Shown in pieces: positions 24,716-36,565 of a DNA stretch of 64,000 nt; the stretch's first letter is position 1, and each line of letters opens with the position of its first letter. A program made the translations under genes and the position numbers. Below the pieces are notes generated by a model. It was not told the DNA's origin. It searched no databases and saw only the letters and a list, made by a program, of their open reading frames with translations. This stretch comes from Oscillospiraceae bacterium (lineage in GTDB: Bacteria > Bacillota > Clostridia > Oscillospirales > Oscillospiraceae). Where the stretch lies: positions 35,600 through 99,599 of the forward strand of contig JAILFJ010000034.1 in NCBI GenBank assembly GCA_024697625.1, in the 5' to 3' direction.

Positions 24716-26230
24716 ATGAACATCAAACAAGCCAAGGAACAGATCCGAAACACGCTGCGTGCGTATCTGAGCCGGGACAGCCTCGGAAACTACCGCATCC
24801 CGACGGTCCGGCAGCGCCCTGTCCTGCTGATCGGTCCGCCGGGAATCGGCAAGACCCAGATCATGGAGCAGATCGCCGCCGAGGAAAATGTCGGGCTCGT
24901 CTCCTACACGATCACCCATCATACCCGCCAGAGCGCGATCGGTCTGCCGTTTATTGAGAAGAGAAACTATGACGGGATGGAGCATACCGTCACGGAATAC
25001 ACCATGAGCGAGATCCTCGGCTCGGTCTACGGGCTGATGGAGAAGACCGGACTCCGTGAGGGCATTCTCTTTCTGGATGAGATCAACTGCGTGTCCGAGA
25101 CGCTGGCGCCCATGATGCTGCAGTTTCTGCAGTGCAAGACATTCGGCAACCAGAAGCTGCCCGAGGGCTGGCTGATCGTTGCGGCGGGAAACCCGCCGGA
25201 ATACAACCGCTCGGTGCGCGACTTTGACGTAGTGACGCTGGACCGGGTCAAACGCATCACCGTGGAGGAGGATTTTCCCGTGTGGAAGGAATACGCGCTG
25301 CGCAAAGGCCTGCACGGGGCGGTGATCTCCTACCTCGATCTGAAGAAGGACAACTTCTACCGCATTGAAAACAGCCCCGAGGGCATGCAGTTTGCAACAG
25401 CGCGCGGCTGGGAGGACCTGAGCGAGATCCTGTTTGCCTATGAGGCTCTGGGAATCGCTCCGGATACGGAGCTGGCGGTGCAGTATGTCCAGATGCCGTC
25501 CATCGCACGGGATTTTACGAATTACTACGCCCTCTATAACAGGTACCGCCAGGTCTATCATATTGATGACATTCTCCGGGGACAGGTCCCGAAGGTCACG
25601 GTGTCGGAGTTTGCCGCCGCACCCTTTGACGAGAAGCTTGCGGTGATGGGCCTGCTGCTCTCCCGCCTCAGCGAGGCTGCCCGCGAAACACGGCGGCAGG
25701 ACGCCCTCACCGCGGCACTCCACGATGCGGCGCTCGCCGCCAGGGGCCGCCTGCCGGAGCCGCCGGAAGCAAGCCTGCGGGAGATCGCAGCCGAGCGCCG
25801 CGCAGCGCTCAGATGCGCCGATCAGGCCGGCCAGGAGGATCGGGAGAAGAAGCTGCTGCGCCAGACGGAGATCCGGCGTCTCGAAGAATACATCGGACAG
25901 TTGGACGGAAGCCTGGACAGCGAAGAGCAGATGGATGCGCTGCGGAGCCTCTTTGCGGGAGATACCGCCCTGCGGGAGCGCCTTGCCGACGGGACAGGCC
26001 GGATGTTTGACAATGCCTTCCGCTTCCTGGAGGCTGCCGTCGGCCCGAGTCAGGAGCTGGTGCTTTTTGTGTCGGAGATCACGGCGGGCTATGACACCTC
26101 CTGGTACGTGGGTGAGTTTGGCTGTGACGCGTATTTCCGCCATAACCGGGATCTTCTGCTCGACATGACCAGGCAGAACATCCTGGACCGGCTTGCCGAC
26201 CGGAACGGCGCCGAAACGCCTGCGCCCTGA
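24716..26230 (+). CDS. MoxR-family AAA+ ATPase
   Basis: A 504-residue ATPase. Walker A is GPPGIGKT (40-47), Walker B ILFLDE (117-122) and sensor 1 VAAGNPP (155-161), with VTLDRVKRI as the arginine-finger region. The AAA core ends near residue 260; the remaining 240 residues are helical and charged, longer than in compact MoxR proteins. It presumably uses ATP to act on a partner through the adjacent VWA protein. ATG 24716 follows GAGGTACCGAC. A stem of 8 base pairs (26244-26251 with 26255-26262) lies just past its stop but lacks a T run. Confidence 0.92.
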   Translation: MNIKQAKEQIRNTLRAYLSRDSLGNYRIPTVRQRPVLLIGPPGIGKTQIMEQIAAEENVGLVSYTITHHTRQSAIGLPFIEKRNYDGMEHTVTEYTMSEILGSVYGLMEKTGLREGILFLDEINCVSETLAPMMLQFLQCKTFGNQKLPEGWLIVAAGNPPEYNRSVRDFDVVTLDRVKRITVEEDFPVWKEYALRKGLHGAVISYLDLKKDNFYRIENSPEGMQFATARGWEDLSEILFAYEALGIAPDTELAVQYVQMPSIARDFTNYYALYNRYRQVYHIDDILRGQVPKVTVSEFAAAPFDEKLAVMGLLLSRLSEAARETRRQDALTAALHDAALAARGRLPEPPEASLREIAAERRAALRCADQAGQEDREKKLLRQTEIRRLEEYIGQLDGSLDSEEQMDALRSLFAGDTALRERLADGTGRMFDNAFRFLEAAVGPSQELVLFVSEITAGYDTSWYVGEFGCDAYFRHNRDLLLDMTRQNILDRLADRNGAETPAP

Positions 26231-26309
26231 ACAGGTCTGCCGCGCTTCCCGCGACGGGAAGCCTGCGGGCGAAAGGAAAGCGCTGACAGCAGGAAAGCGC
26301 CGAGAACTC

Positions 26310-26339
26310 TTGCGAAGGCCTGTGCGGCTGTGGTATGAT
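26310..26339 (+). promoter_or_regulatory. Promoter of the small membrane protein/phosphotransferase pair
   Basis: TTGCGA (26310-26315), an 18-base spacer and TATGAT (26334-26339). Confidence 0.6.
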
Positions 26340-26380
26340 AGACAAAAGGGCAGTCTGTGATCTGCGGAGGCGAGAAGGCA

Positions 26381-26599
26381 GTGAAAATCAGAAAAAGAGA
26401 CCTGCGGATTATCCTGGTGATCTTGGTGATCCTTCTGCTGGCTCTCGCGTATCTCAGGTACTGGTATCTGCCAAAGCAGGGGGAAGGGGAAAGCCGCTGT
26501 GTCCAGTGCGGAAAGGCCGCTTCCCACCGGATTAAACTCGGAAGCTGGGTCGTCGGGCTGTGTGAAGAATGCTACCGGAACCTGGAAACCGATGGATAA
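26381..26599 (+). CDS. Small membrane protein with a CxxC/CxxC zinc-ribbon-like tail
   Basis: A 72-residue protein from GTG 26381 (VKIRKRDLRI); an alternative GTG at 26357 would add 8 residues but leaves almost no leader after the predicted transcription start. A basic N-terminus is followed by one helix (IILVILVILLLALAYL), then a short domain with CVQCGK and CEECYRN, four cysteines spaced like a small zinc-binding knuckle. Expected topology puts the Cys tail on one face of the membrane. It lies 42 bases before the phosphotransferase gene. I do not recognise the family. Confidence 0.65.
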   Translation: MKIRKRDLRIILVILVILLLALAYLRYWYLPKQGEGESRCVQCGKAASHRIKLGSWVVGLCEECYRNLETDG

Positions 26600-26641
26600 G
26601 CCGGCAGCCGGACCCCAAAAAAACGAACAATGGAGAAGACA

Positions 26642-27787
26642 ATGAAGTCAGATTCGCTGAAGGAAAAACTCACTTATATCTGCAGACAGTTCAGAATCCC
26701 GGGCGAGATCCTCGTCTACCGCTGGATTCCGTCCGGACACATCAACACCGCCTATTATGTGGCGGTCTATAACGGAAAGGAAGTCACGCAGCTCCTGGTT
26801 CAGAAGATCAACACCTACGTGTTCCGCGAGCCCGTCGGCATGATGAGAAACATCGAGAGAATCACGGAGTACATCCGGGCTCAGGAACGGACCATGGAGA
26901 AGAGAAGACGGCTGCACTTCAGACACACGGAGGACAGGAAGAACTATGTCATCCTGAAGGACGGAGCCGCGACAGGAGACGATGTGGACTTTCAGGATGA
27001 GAGCGTCGAGTTCTGGCGGGTGTATAACTTCATTGAGTGCTCCACCAGCTTCGAGACCGCGGACGGCGATCCGGAAGTGCTCAGAATGAGCGGCAAGGCC
27101 TTCGGACGCTTCAACAGACAACTGAAGGATTTTGATGCGGGACAGCTGATGGAATCGATCCCGCACTTCCATGATACGGTTTACAGGCTGAGGACTTTCT
27201 TTGCGACCGTGGAAAAGGACCCGCTGGGACGGGCTGCTGACTGCCGGCAGGAGATTGAGGTGATCCGGAAGCACAGCGAATTTGCAGGGACGCTGTGCCG
27301 CCAGATCGAAGCCGGAGCGCTTCCCATCCGGGTCACGCACAATGACACAAAGACAAATAACATCCTCTTTGACAAGGATACGCTGGACCCGCTGGTGATC
27401 ATCGATCTGGATACCTGCATGCCGGGGCTGGCCTGCTATGACTTCGGCGATACCATCCGTTTTGCTGCATGCACGGCGGAGGAGGATCAGCCGGAGAGCA
27501 TGAAGCTGGATCTGGCGTTGATGCGCGCGTACACCGAGGGGTATCTGAGCGAAATGAAGGATGTTCTGAGTGCGGCGGAGATGGACAGCCTCTCAACCGG
27601 CGCAGCGGTCATTACGCTGGAGCTGGCATCCCGCTTCCTGGGGGATTATCTGGAAGGAGACCGGTACTTCCGCATCGACTATCCCGAGCAGAACCTGAGA
27701 AGGGCCCAGGCCCAGCTGGTGCTGTTCGGAGACATGATGGCGCATATGGACGATATGAAACAGATCATCAGAGAAGTAGGCGCCTGA
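26642..27787 (+). CDS. Aminoglycoside-phosphotransferase-fold kinase, N-acetylhexosamine kinase-like
   Basis: A 381-residue kinase-fold protein. The catalytic loop is VTHNDTKTNNILFD and the metal-binding segment IIDLDTCMPGLACYDFGDTIR, wording characteristic of the NahK/COG2334 branch that phosphorylates free N-acetylhexosamines at C1 in gut bacteria; choline or homoserine kinases of the same fold differ here. The N-terminal lobe has GHINTAYYV as the nucleotide loop. ATG 26642 is preferred to 26630 because GGAG sits at the right distance. It would let the cell salvage mucin or peptidoglycan sugars, but substrate assignment is inference. A strong terminator follows. Confidence 0.82.
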   Translation: MKSDSLKEKLTYICRQFRIPGEILVYRWIPSGHINTAYYVAVYNGKEVTQLLVQKINTYVFREPVGMMRNIERITEYIRAQERTMEKRRRLHFRHTEDRKNYVILKDGAATGDDVDFQDESVEFWRVYNFIECSTSFETADGDPEVLRMSGKAFGRFNRQLKDFDAGQLMESIPHFHDTVYRLRTFFATVEKDPLGRAADCRQEIEVIRKHSEFAGTLCRQIEAGALPIRVTHNDTKTNNILFDKDTLDPLVIIDLDTCMPGLACYDFGDTIRFAACTAEEDQPESMKLDLALMRAYTEGYLSEMKDVLSAAEMDSLSTGAAVITLELASRFLGDYLEGDRYFRIDYPEQNLRRAQAQLVLFGDMMAHMDDMKQIIREVGA

Positions 27788-27831
27788 GAGCCGGGAGAGA
27801 ACAACCGACAGGGATACGGCAATAGGGCAAA

Positions 27832-27874
27832 AGCCCGGAAAACCCCGCTGCTTATTGGGGTTTTCCGGGCTTTG
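27832..27874. terminator. Strong bidirectional terminator
   Basis: AGCCCGGAAAACCCC (27832-27846) pairs perfectly with GGGGTTTTCCGGGCT (27857-27871), followed by TT on the plus strand and by TTTTGC on the minus strand. It ends both the phosphotransferase unit and the V-ATPase operon. Confidence 0.88.
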
Positions 27875-27951
27875 CTGCGTGCCCATGCAGGAGACATCCT
27901 CTGCCTGAAATGAGCACTGCCGGTCATGGCGGTGATTCTTTCAGAGTGCGA

Positions 27952-28167
27952 TCAGTCGACGTAATAGACCTTGTACTGGAGGGCTCCCCAGCCGTTGTTC
28001 CTGATGCAGTCCTGGACTGCCTGCTCGGCCTCCTGCCAGGTGGCGTAGGGCCCGAGAGACCAGTCGGCACCGATGGTCTTGGCGTAGTAGCCGGGCTCGG
28101 GGTCATAGTCTCCGAAGCCTCCGAAGCCTCCGACAACATTCTGAAGCTGATCGTCGTTCAGTTGCAT
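27952..28167 (-). CDS. Small peptide with a double-glycine leader (bacteriocin/RiPP-type precursor candidate)
   Basis: A 71-residue product starting MQLNDDQLQNVVGG, the pattern LxxxxLxxVxGG of leaders cut by C39 peptidase transporters. The remaining 57 residues begin FGGFG and are rich in Gly, Tyr and Trp, with one Cys. AAGGAG stands 7 bases before the ATG, and the start is 12 bases past the stop of the V-ATPase D gene, so it is the last gene of that operon, before a strong terminator. No C39 transporter or modifying enzyme is in the window. It could be a secreted signal or bacteriocin, or a leader-like coincidence on a small structured protein. Confidence 0.8.
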   Translation of the reverse strand: MQLNDDQLQNVVGGFGGFGDYDPEPGYYAKTIGADWSLGPYATWQEAEQAVQDCIRNNGWGALQYKVYYVD

Positions 28168-28179
28168 ATTCTGGCTCCT

Positions 28180-28830
28180 TCAGGCGTAATTGTGGGCGTC
28201 CTGAAGCACCATCTCCTTGACCTTCAGGAGACGGACCTTGGTGGAGTTCTCGTTCTCCTCCAGCTTCATGGTGATGTACTTGATGTTCTCCTCCAGCTCC
28301 GGGATCATGACATACTCCAGCGCGTTGACGCGCCGGCGCGTCTTTTCGATCTCCTCGGCCAGCAGCTGCATGGTCTTTTCGACCTGGGCGAGCTGCAGCA
28401 TATCCTCAAAGACCTTCGCCATCCGGTCGAGGGCGTCGTCGAGCTCGCCGCTGGTCTGGGCGAAGCCGTAAGGATAGATCTCGGAGGGATCGTTGTTCTT
28501 TGTCGTGAAACTGTACTGCGGGACGTTCACGCTCATGATGTTCTTGAACTTCATGCCCAGCTCCACACTCTGACGCGGGTAGAGCAGGGCCTGCTCCAGC
28601 ATCTCGGGGGACATGATGGCGCTGGCTACCTGCAGGGAGGAGAAGGCCGCGGTGAGGCCCGCTTCCACGCGCTCGCGCAGAACCTTGTTCTCCTTTACGA
28701 CATCCATGAACTGGCGCATGAGCTCGTCACGCTTGTCCTTCAGCAGCTTGTGGCCGCGGCGCGCGGTCTTCAGACGGCCCTTGAGCTGGTTGAGGACCAT
28801 TCTGGTCGGGGTTACGGCAGTTCCTGCCAA
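28180..28830 (-). CDS. ntpD: V-type ATPase subunit D
   Basis: A 216-residue, almost wholly helical protein forming the central rotor shaft. The N-terminus TPTRMVLNQLKGRLKTA with RGHKLLKDKRDEL is the standard subunit D signature, and the C-terminal half returns as a second long helix (EKTMQLLAEEIEKTRRRVNALEYV split around ARRRVNALE). It begins with TTG at 28830 behind GAGGAG; an internal Met11 is less likely because the conserved PTRM text starts before it. It follows subunit B after a 145-base spacer containing two GC-rich inverted repeats (28850-28867, 28880-28895). Confidence 0.95.
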   Translation of the reverse strand: MAGTAVTPTRMVLNQLKGRLKTARRGHKLLKDKRDELMRQFMDVVKENKVLRERVEAGLTAAFSSLQVASAIMSPEMLEQALLYPRQSVELGMKFKNIMSVNVPQYSFTTKNNDPSEIYPYGFAQTSGELDDALDRMAKVFEDMLQLAQVEKTMQLLAEEIEKTRRRVNALEYVMIPELEENIKYITMKLEENENSTKVRLLKVKEMVLQDAHNYA

Positions 28831-28879
28831 TTGAAATCACTCCTCTTTGCCGGTCCGGGCGGACCGGGAGGTTTTGAAT

Positions 28880-28895
28880 GTGCGGACGTCCGCAC
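28880..28895. repeat. Perfect palindrome in the ntpB-ntpD spacer
   Basis: GTGCGGACGTCCGCAC is a perfect 16-base palindrome. A second inverted repeat, CCGGTCC (28850-28856) with GGACCGG (28861-28867), lies 13 bases away. Both are in the only long spacer of the operon and may shape mRNA stability or the relative yield of subunit D. Confidence 0.6.
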
Positions 28896-28975
28896 CCTGC
28901 GGTGCGATCTGGGTGCAGGCGCTGCGGCCCGTCCGCGCCCTGAGCCCGTGACCTTTCCGGTCCGGGCAGTGCGGT

Positions 28976-30352
28976 TTATTTCGTCTCCGGGAGATACTTC
29001 TCGATGAATTCCGGCTTGATGCGCTTGAGCTCACGCCTCGGCAGGATGCTCAGCAGCTCCCAGCCGATGTTCAGGGTTTCCTCGATGCTGCGGTTGGTGG
29101 TGTTGCCCTGCGAGACGTAGCGCTTTTCAAACTCATCGGCGAATTTGGCGAAGAGCTTGTCGTCGTCGCTCAGTGCCGCCTCACCCAGGATGGTCATGAG
29201 TTCCTTGGCGTCCTTGCCTCTGGAGTATGCGGCGAAGAGCTGGTTCATGGTGCCGGCGTGGTCCTCGCGGGTCTTGCCGACGCCGATGCCCTTGTCCTTC
29301 AGACGGCTCAGGCTGGGCAGTACGTCCACGGGCGGGACGATGCCCTTGCGGTGGAGCTCACGGGAGAGGATGATCTGACCCTCGGTGATGTAGCCGGTGA
29401 GGTCGGGGATGGGGTGGGTCTTGTCGTCTTCGGGCATGGTCAGGATCGGGATCATGGTGATGGAGCCCTTCTTGCCCTGACGGCGGCCGGCGCGCTCATA
29501 GAGGGTGGCCAGGTCGGTGTACAGATAGCCGGGATAGCCGCGGCGGCCGGGGACTTCCTTCTTTGCAGCCGAGACCTCGCGGAGTGCTTCGGCATAGTTG
29601 GTGATATCGGTCAGGATGACCAGAACCTGCATGTCCTTCTCGAAGGCCAGATACTCGGCGGCGGTCAGCGCCATACGCGGCGTGGCGATACGCTCGACGG
29701 CGGGGTCGTTGGCGAGGTTGGAGAAGACGACGGTACGGTCGATGGCGCCGGTGCGGCGGAAGTCGTTGATGAAGTACTCGGACTCCTCAAAGGTGATGCC
29801 GATGGCGGCAAAGACGACGGCGAAGGTCTCGTTGTCACCGAGAACGCGGGCCTGACGGGCGATCTGGGCGGCGAGAGCGGCGTGGGGCAGGCCGGAGCCC
29901 GAGAAGATCGGGAGCTTCTGGCCGCGGACCAGCGTGTTCAGACCGTCGATGGTGGAGACGCCCGTCTGGATGAACTCAGCGGGATAGGCACGGGCTGCGG
30001 GGTTCATGGGCAGGCCGTTGATGTCCTTGTGGTCATCTGCAAGGATGTCCGGCCCCCCGTCTATGGGCATGCCCATGCCGTTGAAGACGCGGCCCAGCAT
30101 GTCGCCCGAGACCGCAAGCTGCTGCGGATGACCGAGGAAGCGGACCTTGGACTCCGCCAGGTTGATGCCCTGGGCGGCTTCGAAGAGCTGGACGACCGCG
30201 CGGTCACCCTCCACTTCAAGAACCTTGCAGCGGCGCAGTTCACCGTCGGGCAGCTCGATCTCGCCCAGTTCGTCATAGGTGACGCCCTCGACGTGCTCGA
30301 CGATCATCAGCGGGCTTGCGATTTCGCGTATGGTCTTGTATTCTTTAATCAT
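28976..30352 (-). CDS. ntpB: V-type ATPase subunit B
   Basis: A 458-residue regulatory head subunit, present in three copies alternating with A. The N-terminal beta barrel ([22 protein letters not shown] read in parts) is followed by the nucleotide-fold core with [19 protein letters not shown], the degenerate P-loop FSGSGLPH (not a true Walker A, as expected for B), and EFEKRYV near the C-terminus. It overlaps ntpA by 4 bases and is translationally coupled to it. Confidence 0.96.
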   Translation of the reverse strand: MIKEYKTIREIASPLMIVEHVEGVTYDELGEIELPDGELRRCKVLEVEGDRAVVQLFEAAQGINLAESKVRFLGHPQQLAVSGDMLGRVFNGMGMPIDGGPDILADDHKDINGLPMNPAARAYPAEFIQTGVSTIDGLNTLVRGQKLPIFSGSGLPHAALAAQIARQARVLGDNETFAVVFAAIGITFEESEYFINDFRRTGAIDRTVVFSNLANDPAVERIATPRMALTAAEYLAFEKDMQVLVILTDITNYAEALREVSAAKKEVPGRRGYPGYLYTDLATLYERAGRRQGKKGSITMIPILTMPEDDKTHPIPDLTGYITEGQIILSRELHRKGIVPPVDVLPSLSRLKDKGIGVGKTREDHAGTMNQLFAAYSRGKDAKELMTILGEAALSDDDKLFAKFADEFEKRYVSQGNTTNRSIEETLNIGWELLSILPRRELKRIKPEFIEKYLPETK

Positions 30353-32115
30353 TGCTCTTCACCCCCTGCGGAAAGTTCCTCGATTTCGGCCTTCATCTGC
30401 GCCTCGATGGCGTCGTAGACAGGCTCGAAGGCATTCGGATCGGCCATCTTGGCACGGCCGATCTTCTCTCTCGCGTCAATGGCGAAGAGGCCGTTCATGT
30501 CGATGCCTCTGGAGAGCGCGTCGCGGCAGAGCACGTCGTACTTCAGGACCATGTCCAGAAGCCGGAATTGCTTGAGATAGCTGGAGTAGGCGTCCTCGTC
30601 GACGAAGGCATTCTGCTGGAGAAAGTCCTCGCGGATCATCTTTGCCGTCTCCATGGTCAGACGGTCCTCCGGAGAGAGGGCGTCCTGGCCGACGAGGCGG
30701 ACGATCTCCTGGAGTTCGGCCTCCTCCTGAAGAATGTGCATGGCACGCTCGCGGTTCTGCATGTAGCGCTCACCGAACTGCTCGGTATACCAGGGACGGA
30801 GGGTGTCGATATAGAGGGAGTAGCTGGTCAGCCAGTTGATTGCGGGGAAGTGTCTGGCATAGGCCAGAGAGGAGTCCAGAGCCCAGAAGACCTTGACGAT
30901 ACGCATGGTGGCCTGGGAGACCGGCTCGGAGATGTCGCCACCCGGAGGCGAGACGGCACCGATGGCTGTGACGGAACCCTGACGGGCATCCGTGCCAAGG
31001 CACTCCACTACGCCGGCGCGTTCGTAAAACTGCGCAAGGCGGGAGGCGAGGTAGGCGGGATAGCCCTCCTCACCGGGCATCTCCTCGAGACGGCCGGACA
31101 TCTCACGCAGGGCCTCGGCCCAGCGGGAGGTGGAGTCAGCCAGAACCGCCACGTCGTAGCCCATGTCGCGGAAGTACTCGGCGATGGTGATACCGGTGTA
31201 GATGGAGGCCTCACGGGCAGCCACGGGCATGTCCGAGGTGTTGGCAATCAGAACGGTGCGCTTCATGAGCGGCTCGCCGTTGCGCGGGTCCTTCAGCTCA
31301 GGGAACTCCATCAGAACGTCGGTCATCTCGTTGCCGCGCTCGCCGCAGCCGATGTAGATGACGATATCCACGTCAGACCACTTGGCCAGCTGGTGCTGCA
31401 CGACCGTCTTGCCGGAGCCGAAGGGGCCGGGAACTGCAGCCGTACCGCCCTTGGCGATGGGGAAGAGGGTGTCGATGATACGCTGACCTGAGTTCATGGG
31501 GCGGCTCGGCACATACTTGCGCTCATAGGGGCGCGCGATACGCACCGGCCAGCGCTGGATCATGGTGAGTTCGTGATCGACGCCCCTGGCATCGGTCAGG
31601 ACTGCGATGACGTCCGTCACCTTATGCTCGCCGCTCTCGACGGACTTGACCGTTCCCTTCAGCCCGGGGGGTACCATGATCTTGTGGAGGATGGCGCTGG
31701 TCTCCTGGACGGTGCCCAGAACGTCACCGCTCCCAAGCTCGTCACCGGGCTTTGCAACCGGGCTGAAGTCCCAGAGCTTGTCACGGTTCAGCGCGGGCAC
31801 GTCTGTCCCTCTGGTGATCGAGTCGCCGGTCAGGGCGCGCATCTCGGGGAGGGGACGCTGAATGCCGTCATAGATGTTGTCAAGCATGCCGGGGCCGAGT
31901 TCGACGGACATCGGCATTCCGGTCGTCACGACCTCGGCGCCGGGACCGAGTCCGGAGGTTTCCTCGTAGACCTGGATGGATGCACGGTCGCCGGTCATAT
32001 TCAGAATCTCGCCGATCAGATGCTGAGAGCCGACACGGACCACGTCCGAGACGTTCGCTTCCGCAAGACCCTCAGCCACGACCAGCGGGCCGGATACTTT
32101 GGTTATGATTCCCAT
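30349..32115 (-). CDS. ntpA: V-type ATPase catalytic subunit A
   Basis: A 588-residue catalytic subunit that binds and hydrolyses ATP. Walker A is GPFGSGKT (230-237), with [18 protein letters not shown] as the catalytic-glutamate region, and [14 protein letters not shown] with [22 protein letters not shown] (read in pieces) downstream. The non-homologous bulge region typical of A subunits (about 120-200) is present, so this is a V/A-type and not an F-type chain. ATG 32115 follows GAAAGGAAAACGG. It couples to ntpB by a 4-base overlap. Confidence 0.97.
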   Translation of the reverse strand: MGIITKVSGPLVVAEGLAEANVSDVVRVGSQHLIGEILNMTGDRASIQVYEETSGLGPGAEVVTTGMPMSVELGPGMLDNIYDGIQRPLPEMRALTGDSITRGTDVPALNRDKLWDFSPVAKPGDELGSGDVLGTVQETSAILHKIMVPPGLKGTVKSVESGEHKVTDVIAVLTDARGVDHELTMIQRWPVRIARPYERKYVPSRPMNSGQRIIDTLFPIAKGGTAAVPGPFGSGKTVVQHQLAKWSDVDIVIYIGCGERGNEMTDVLMEFPELKDPRNGEPLMKRTVLIANTSDMPVAAREASIYTGITIAEYFRDMGYDVAVLADSTSRWAEALREMSGRLEEMPGEEGYPAYLASRLAQFYERAGVVECLGTDARQGSVTAIGAVSPPGGDISEPVSQATMRIVKVFWALDSSLAYARHFPAINWLTSYSLYIDTLRPWYTEQFGERYMQNRERAMHILQEEAELQEIVRLVGQDALSPEDRLTMETAKMIREDFLQQNAFVDEDAYSSYLKQFRLLDMVLKYDVLCRDALSRGIDMNGLFAIDAREKIGRAKMADPNAFEPVYDAIEAQMKAEIEELSAGGEEQ

Positions 32116-32131
32116 ACCGTTTTCCTTTCGT

Positions 32132-32452
32132 TTAATCTCCTAATATGTTCGTGCCAACCGCACGTTCTACCGCGTCCCGCAGCGCCTGCCGGCCAAGGCC
32201 CATCGAGCCTTCGCGGCCTGGAATCAGGATGATCGCCGGGGCGGGACTGTCCTTGAAGCGGTCGATCTCGTGCTGAAGAGACTGGGCCAGCTTCTCCTCA
32301 ATGTAGATGATGGCGTAGTCGCTGCCCTCCTTCGTGAGGTCCCGCAGCGCCTGACGCGCCTCTTCGACGGTCGAAGCCGGGCAGGCCTCCAGCCCCACGG
32401 CCTTGAAGCCGATGACGGTGTCTTTCCCGCCGATGACTGCAATTTTAAGCAT
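32132..32452 (-). CDS. V-type ATPase subunit F
   Basis: A 106-residue protein, [20 protein letters not shown], with [12 protein letters not shown] in the middle, matching the small rotor-associated subunit F (NtpG in the Enterococcus naming). It has a Rossmann-like fold and binds subunit D. ATG 32452 overlaps the stop of subunit C by 8 bases; an in-frame ATG at 32500 would lie inside subunit C and is not needed. Confidence 0.93.
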   Translation of the reverse strand: MLKIAVIGGKDTVIGFKAVGLEACPASTVEEARQALRDLTKEGSDYAIIYIEEKLAQSLQHEIDRFKDSPAPAIILIPGREGSMGLGRQALRDAVERAVGTNILGD

Positions 32453-33428
32453 ACAGATCACGCAGCCTTTCCCGGATGGTCTCCGAAGGGACGCCGGCAA
32501 GACGGCCGGTCAGAATCATCCGCACCGTGGTGAGCTCGCTCTCAACGCCGGCGAGATAGCCCATGACGCATTCCTCGCCGAAGGACGCGCGCCGGGCGTC
32601 CGCAAGGTAAGCGCTGACGGCGTTGTCGCAGGCGAGCTCGAAGGCCGTCATGGTGCCGCCGGAGACGGCATCCGCGCCGAGCGCAGCAGCCTTTGCAAGG
32701 CCGGTGCCCGCGAAGAGCGCCGCGATGCCCTCGCCGGAGATCCCGGTGAGGATGCGCTCCTCACTGATGCTGCCGCCGGGTACGACGGATTCCCGCAGAT
32801 AGCCGGTATCCTTGCCCATGCGCTGGATGCGGACCGCAGAGCGGAGGTTGGTGGCGTCGGCCAGAATCTCGACATAGCCGCGGGCAAAGTCCGAGTCCAG
32901 CTCCTCGGCCAGCTCCTTCATCTCGGCAAAGTAGGCCCGGTCCAGCACAAAGTCCGAGAGCTGGGGATTCGCACTCCGGGCGAGGAGCCCCTTCGCCTCT
33001 TCTGCGGCGTGGCCCAGCAGCCCGGGCAGGTCGCGGAGGCGGTCCTCCTGAAAACGCTTCTTCAACACTTCGGGGGGGACGCGGCCGGAGTCGGAGAGCA
33101 GGGCACTGTGGTCCTGGTTCTGGGCAAAGGCCTTGATGAGAACCTTGGCATTGTGGTAATCGTATCTGAGGCGGAAGAGGTCCAGTGCCGCGGGGTCGGG
33201 GACCAGGGTTTCCAGCTCGCGGAACACGGAGGCGCGGCGGGCGGAGAGGGCGTCCTCGATCTCCCGGATGGAGTACCCGGACATGTCCTCATAGCCGCTT
33301 TCGGTCAGGAGCTTTGCGGCGTCCTGAAAGCCTGCGGTGTCCAGCATGCGTTCGGCCCGGTCGCGACTCAGCATTTTCGTCTCCCTCGCACGGAGGAGGG
33401 AGGAGAGATACAGATAGTCTTCTTTCAA
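32445..33428 (-). CDS. ntpC: V-type ATPase subunit C (d-like)
   Basis: A 327-residue, mainly helical subunit that sits on the membrane ring and links it to the rotor. YLYLSSLLRARETKMLS and the repeated RLRYDYHNAKVLIKAF plus YFAEMKELAEEL segments are typical of the bacterial subunit C/AC39 family, which consists of three similar helical units. It lies between subunits E and F as in other V-type operons. Confidence 0.9.
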   Translation of the reverse strand: MKEDYLYLSSLLRARETKMLSRDRAERMLDTAGFQDAAKLLTESGYEDMSGYSIREIEDALSARRASVFRELETLVPDPAALDLFRLRYDYHNAKVLIKAFAQNQDHSALLSDSGRVPPEVLKKRFQEDRLRDLPGLLGHAAEEAKGLLARSANPQLSDFVLDRAYFAEMKELAEELDSDFARGYVEILADATNLRSAVRIQRMGKDTGYLRESVVPGGSISEERILTGISGEGIAALFAGTGLAKAAALGADAVSGGTMTAFELACDNAVSAYLADARRASFGEECVMGYLAGVESELTTVRMILTGRLAGVPSETIRERLRDLYA

Positions 33429-33463
33429 AGCATTGTCCTCCTTAATCAGGCATTAAGCAGGAC

Positions 33464-34048
33464 TCAGCCGAAGAGCACTTCCGCGAGCCTGGAGGACAGT
33501 GCAGAGCGGGTCAGGTCGATGAGCAGCTCCGCGGAGCAGTTGGTCTCCACGTTGCCGCGCCGGAGCAGCAGGCCGCCCGCAATGTCCCGGGTGTCGTCCG
33601 AGAGCTTCATGGCCATCCCGGGGAGAGCATTGACCGCCTGCAGGAGCTTTTCTCCCACGGCCGCCCGATCTTTCGGGTTCAGGACAATCTCCTCGGTGCC
33701 GGTCGGATGCGCGTCGCGGATGAGCTTCGTCAGAAAGGCCACGTAGTCCGCAGCCGGAAGCGAGGTAATCTCCGCAAGAGCCATGTCGAAGCTCTTCGAG
33801 ACCATCTCCTGCTTCACGCCGAGGACCGCCTTTCTGGCCTCCATGCGGGAGATGCGCAGGGCGCCGTCCTCCCGGTCCTGGCAGGCCTGGACGCCGGCAC
33901 GGATCTTCTCCTGATAGAGGTCGGAGGCCTGTTTCTCATATCCCGCCCTGATCTCGGCACAACGGGCCTCCGCTTCGGCAAGGATGCCGTCGGCTTTGGC
34001 TTTCGCGTCGCTCTCGATGTGGGCGATGATTTTTTCGGTTCCTGTCAT
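33464..34048 (-). CDS. ntpE: V-type ATPase subunit E
   Basis: A 194-residue peripheral-stalk subunit. The N-terminal half is a long coiled helix (IIAHIESDAKAKADGILAEA and onward) and the C-terminal half a small globular domain that attaches to the A3B3 head. The start at 34048 has GGAAAGGAG upstream. It would pair with the H-type coiled-coil chain encoded first in the operon. Confidence 0.9.
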   Translation of the reverse strand: MTGTEKIIAHIESDAKAKADGILAEAEARCAEIRAGYEKQASDLYQEKIRAGVQACQDREDGALRISRMEARKAVLGVKQEMVSKSFDMALAEITSLPAADYVAFLTKLIRDAHPTGTEEIVLNPKDRAAVGEKLLQAVNALPGMAMKLSDDTRDIAGGLLLRRGNVETNCSAELLIDLTRSALSSRLAEVLFG

Positions 34049-34083
34049 AGTTCTTCTCCTTTCCGGAAGTCAGAGAAGCGTGC

Positions 34084-36565
<2,482 letters not shown>

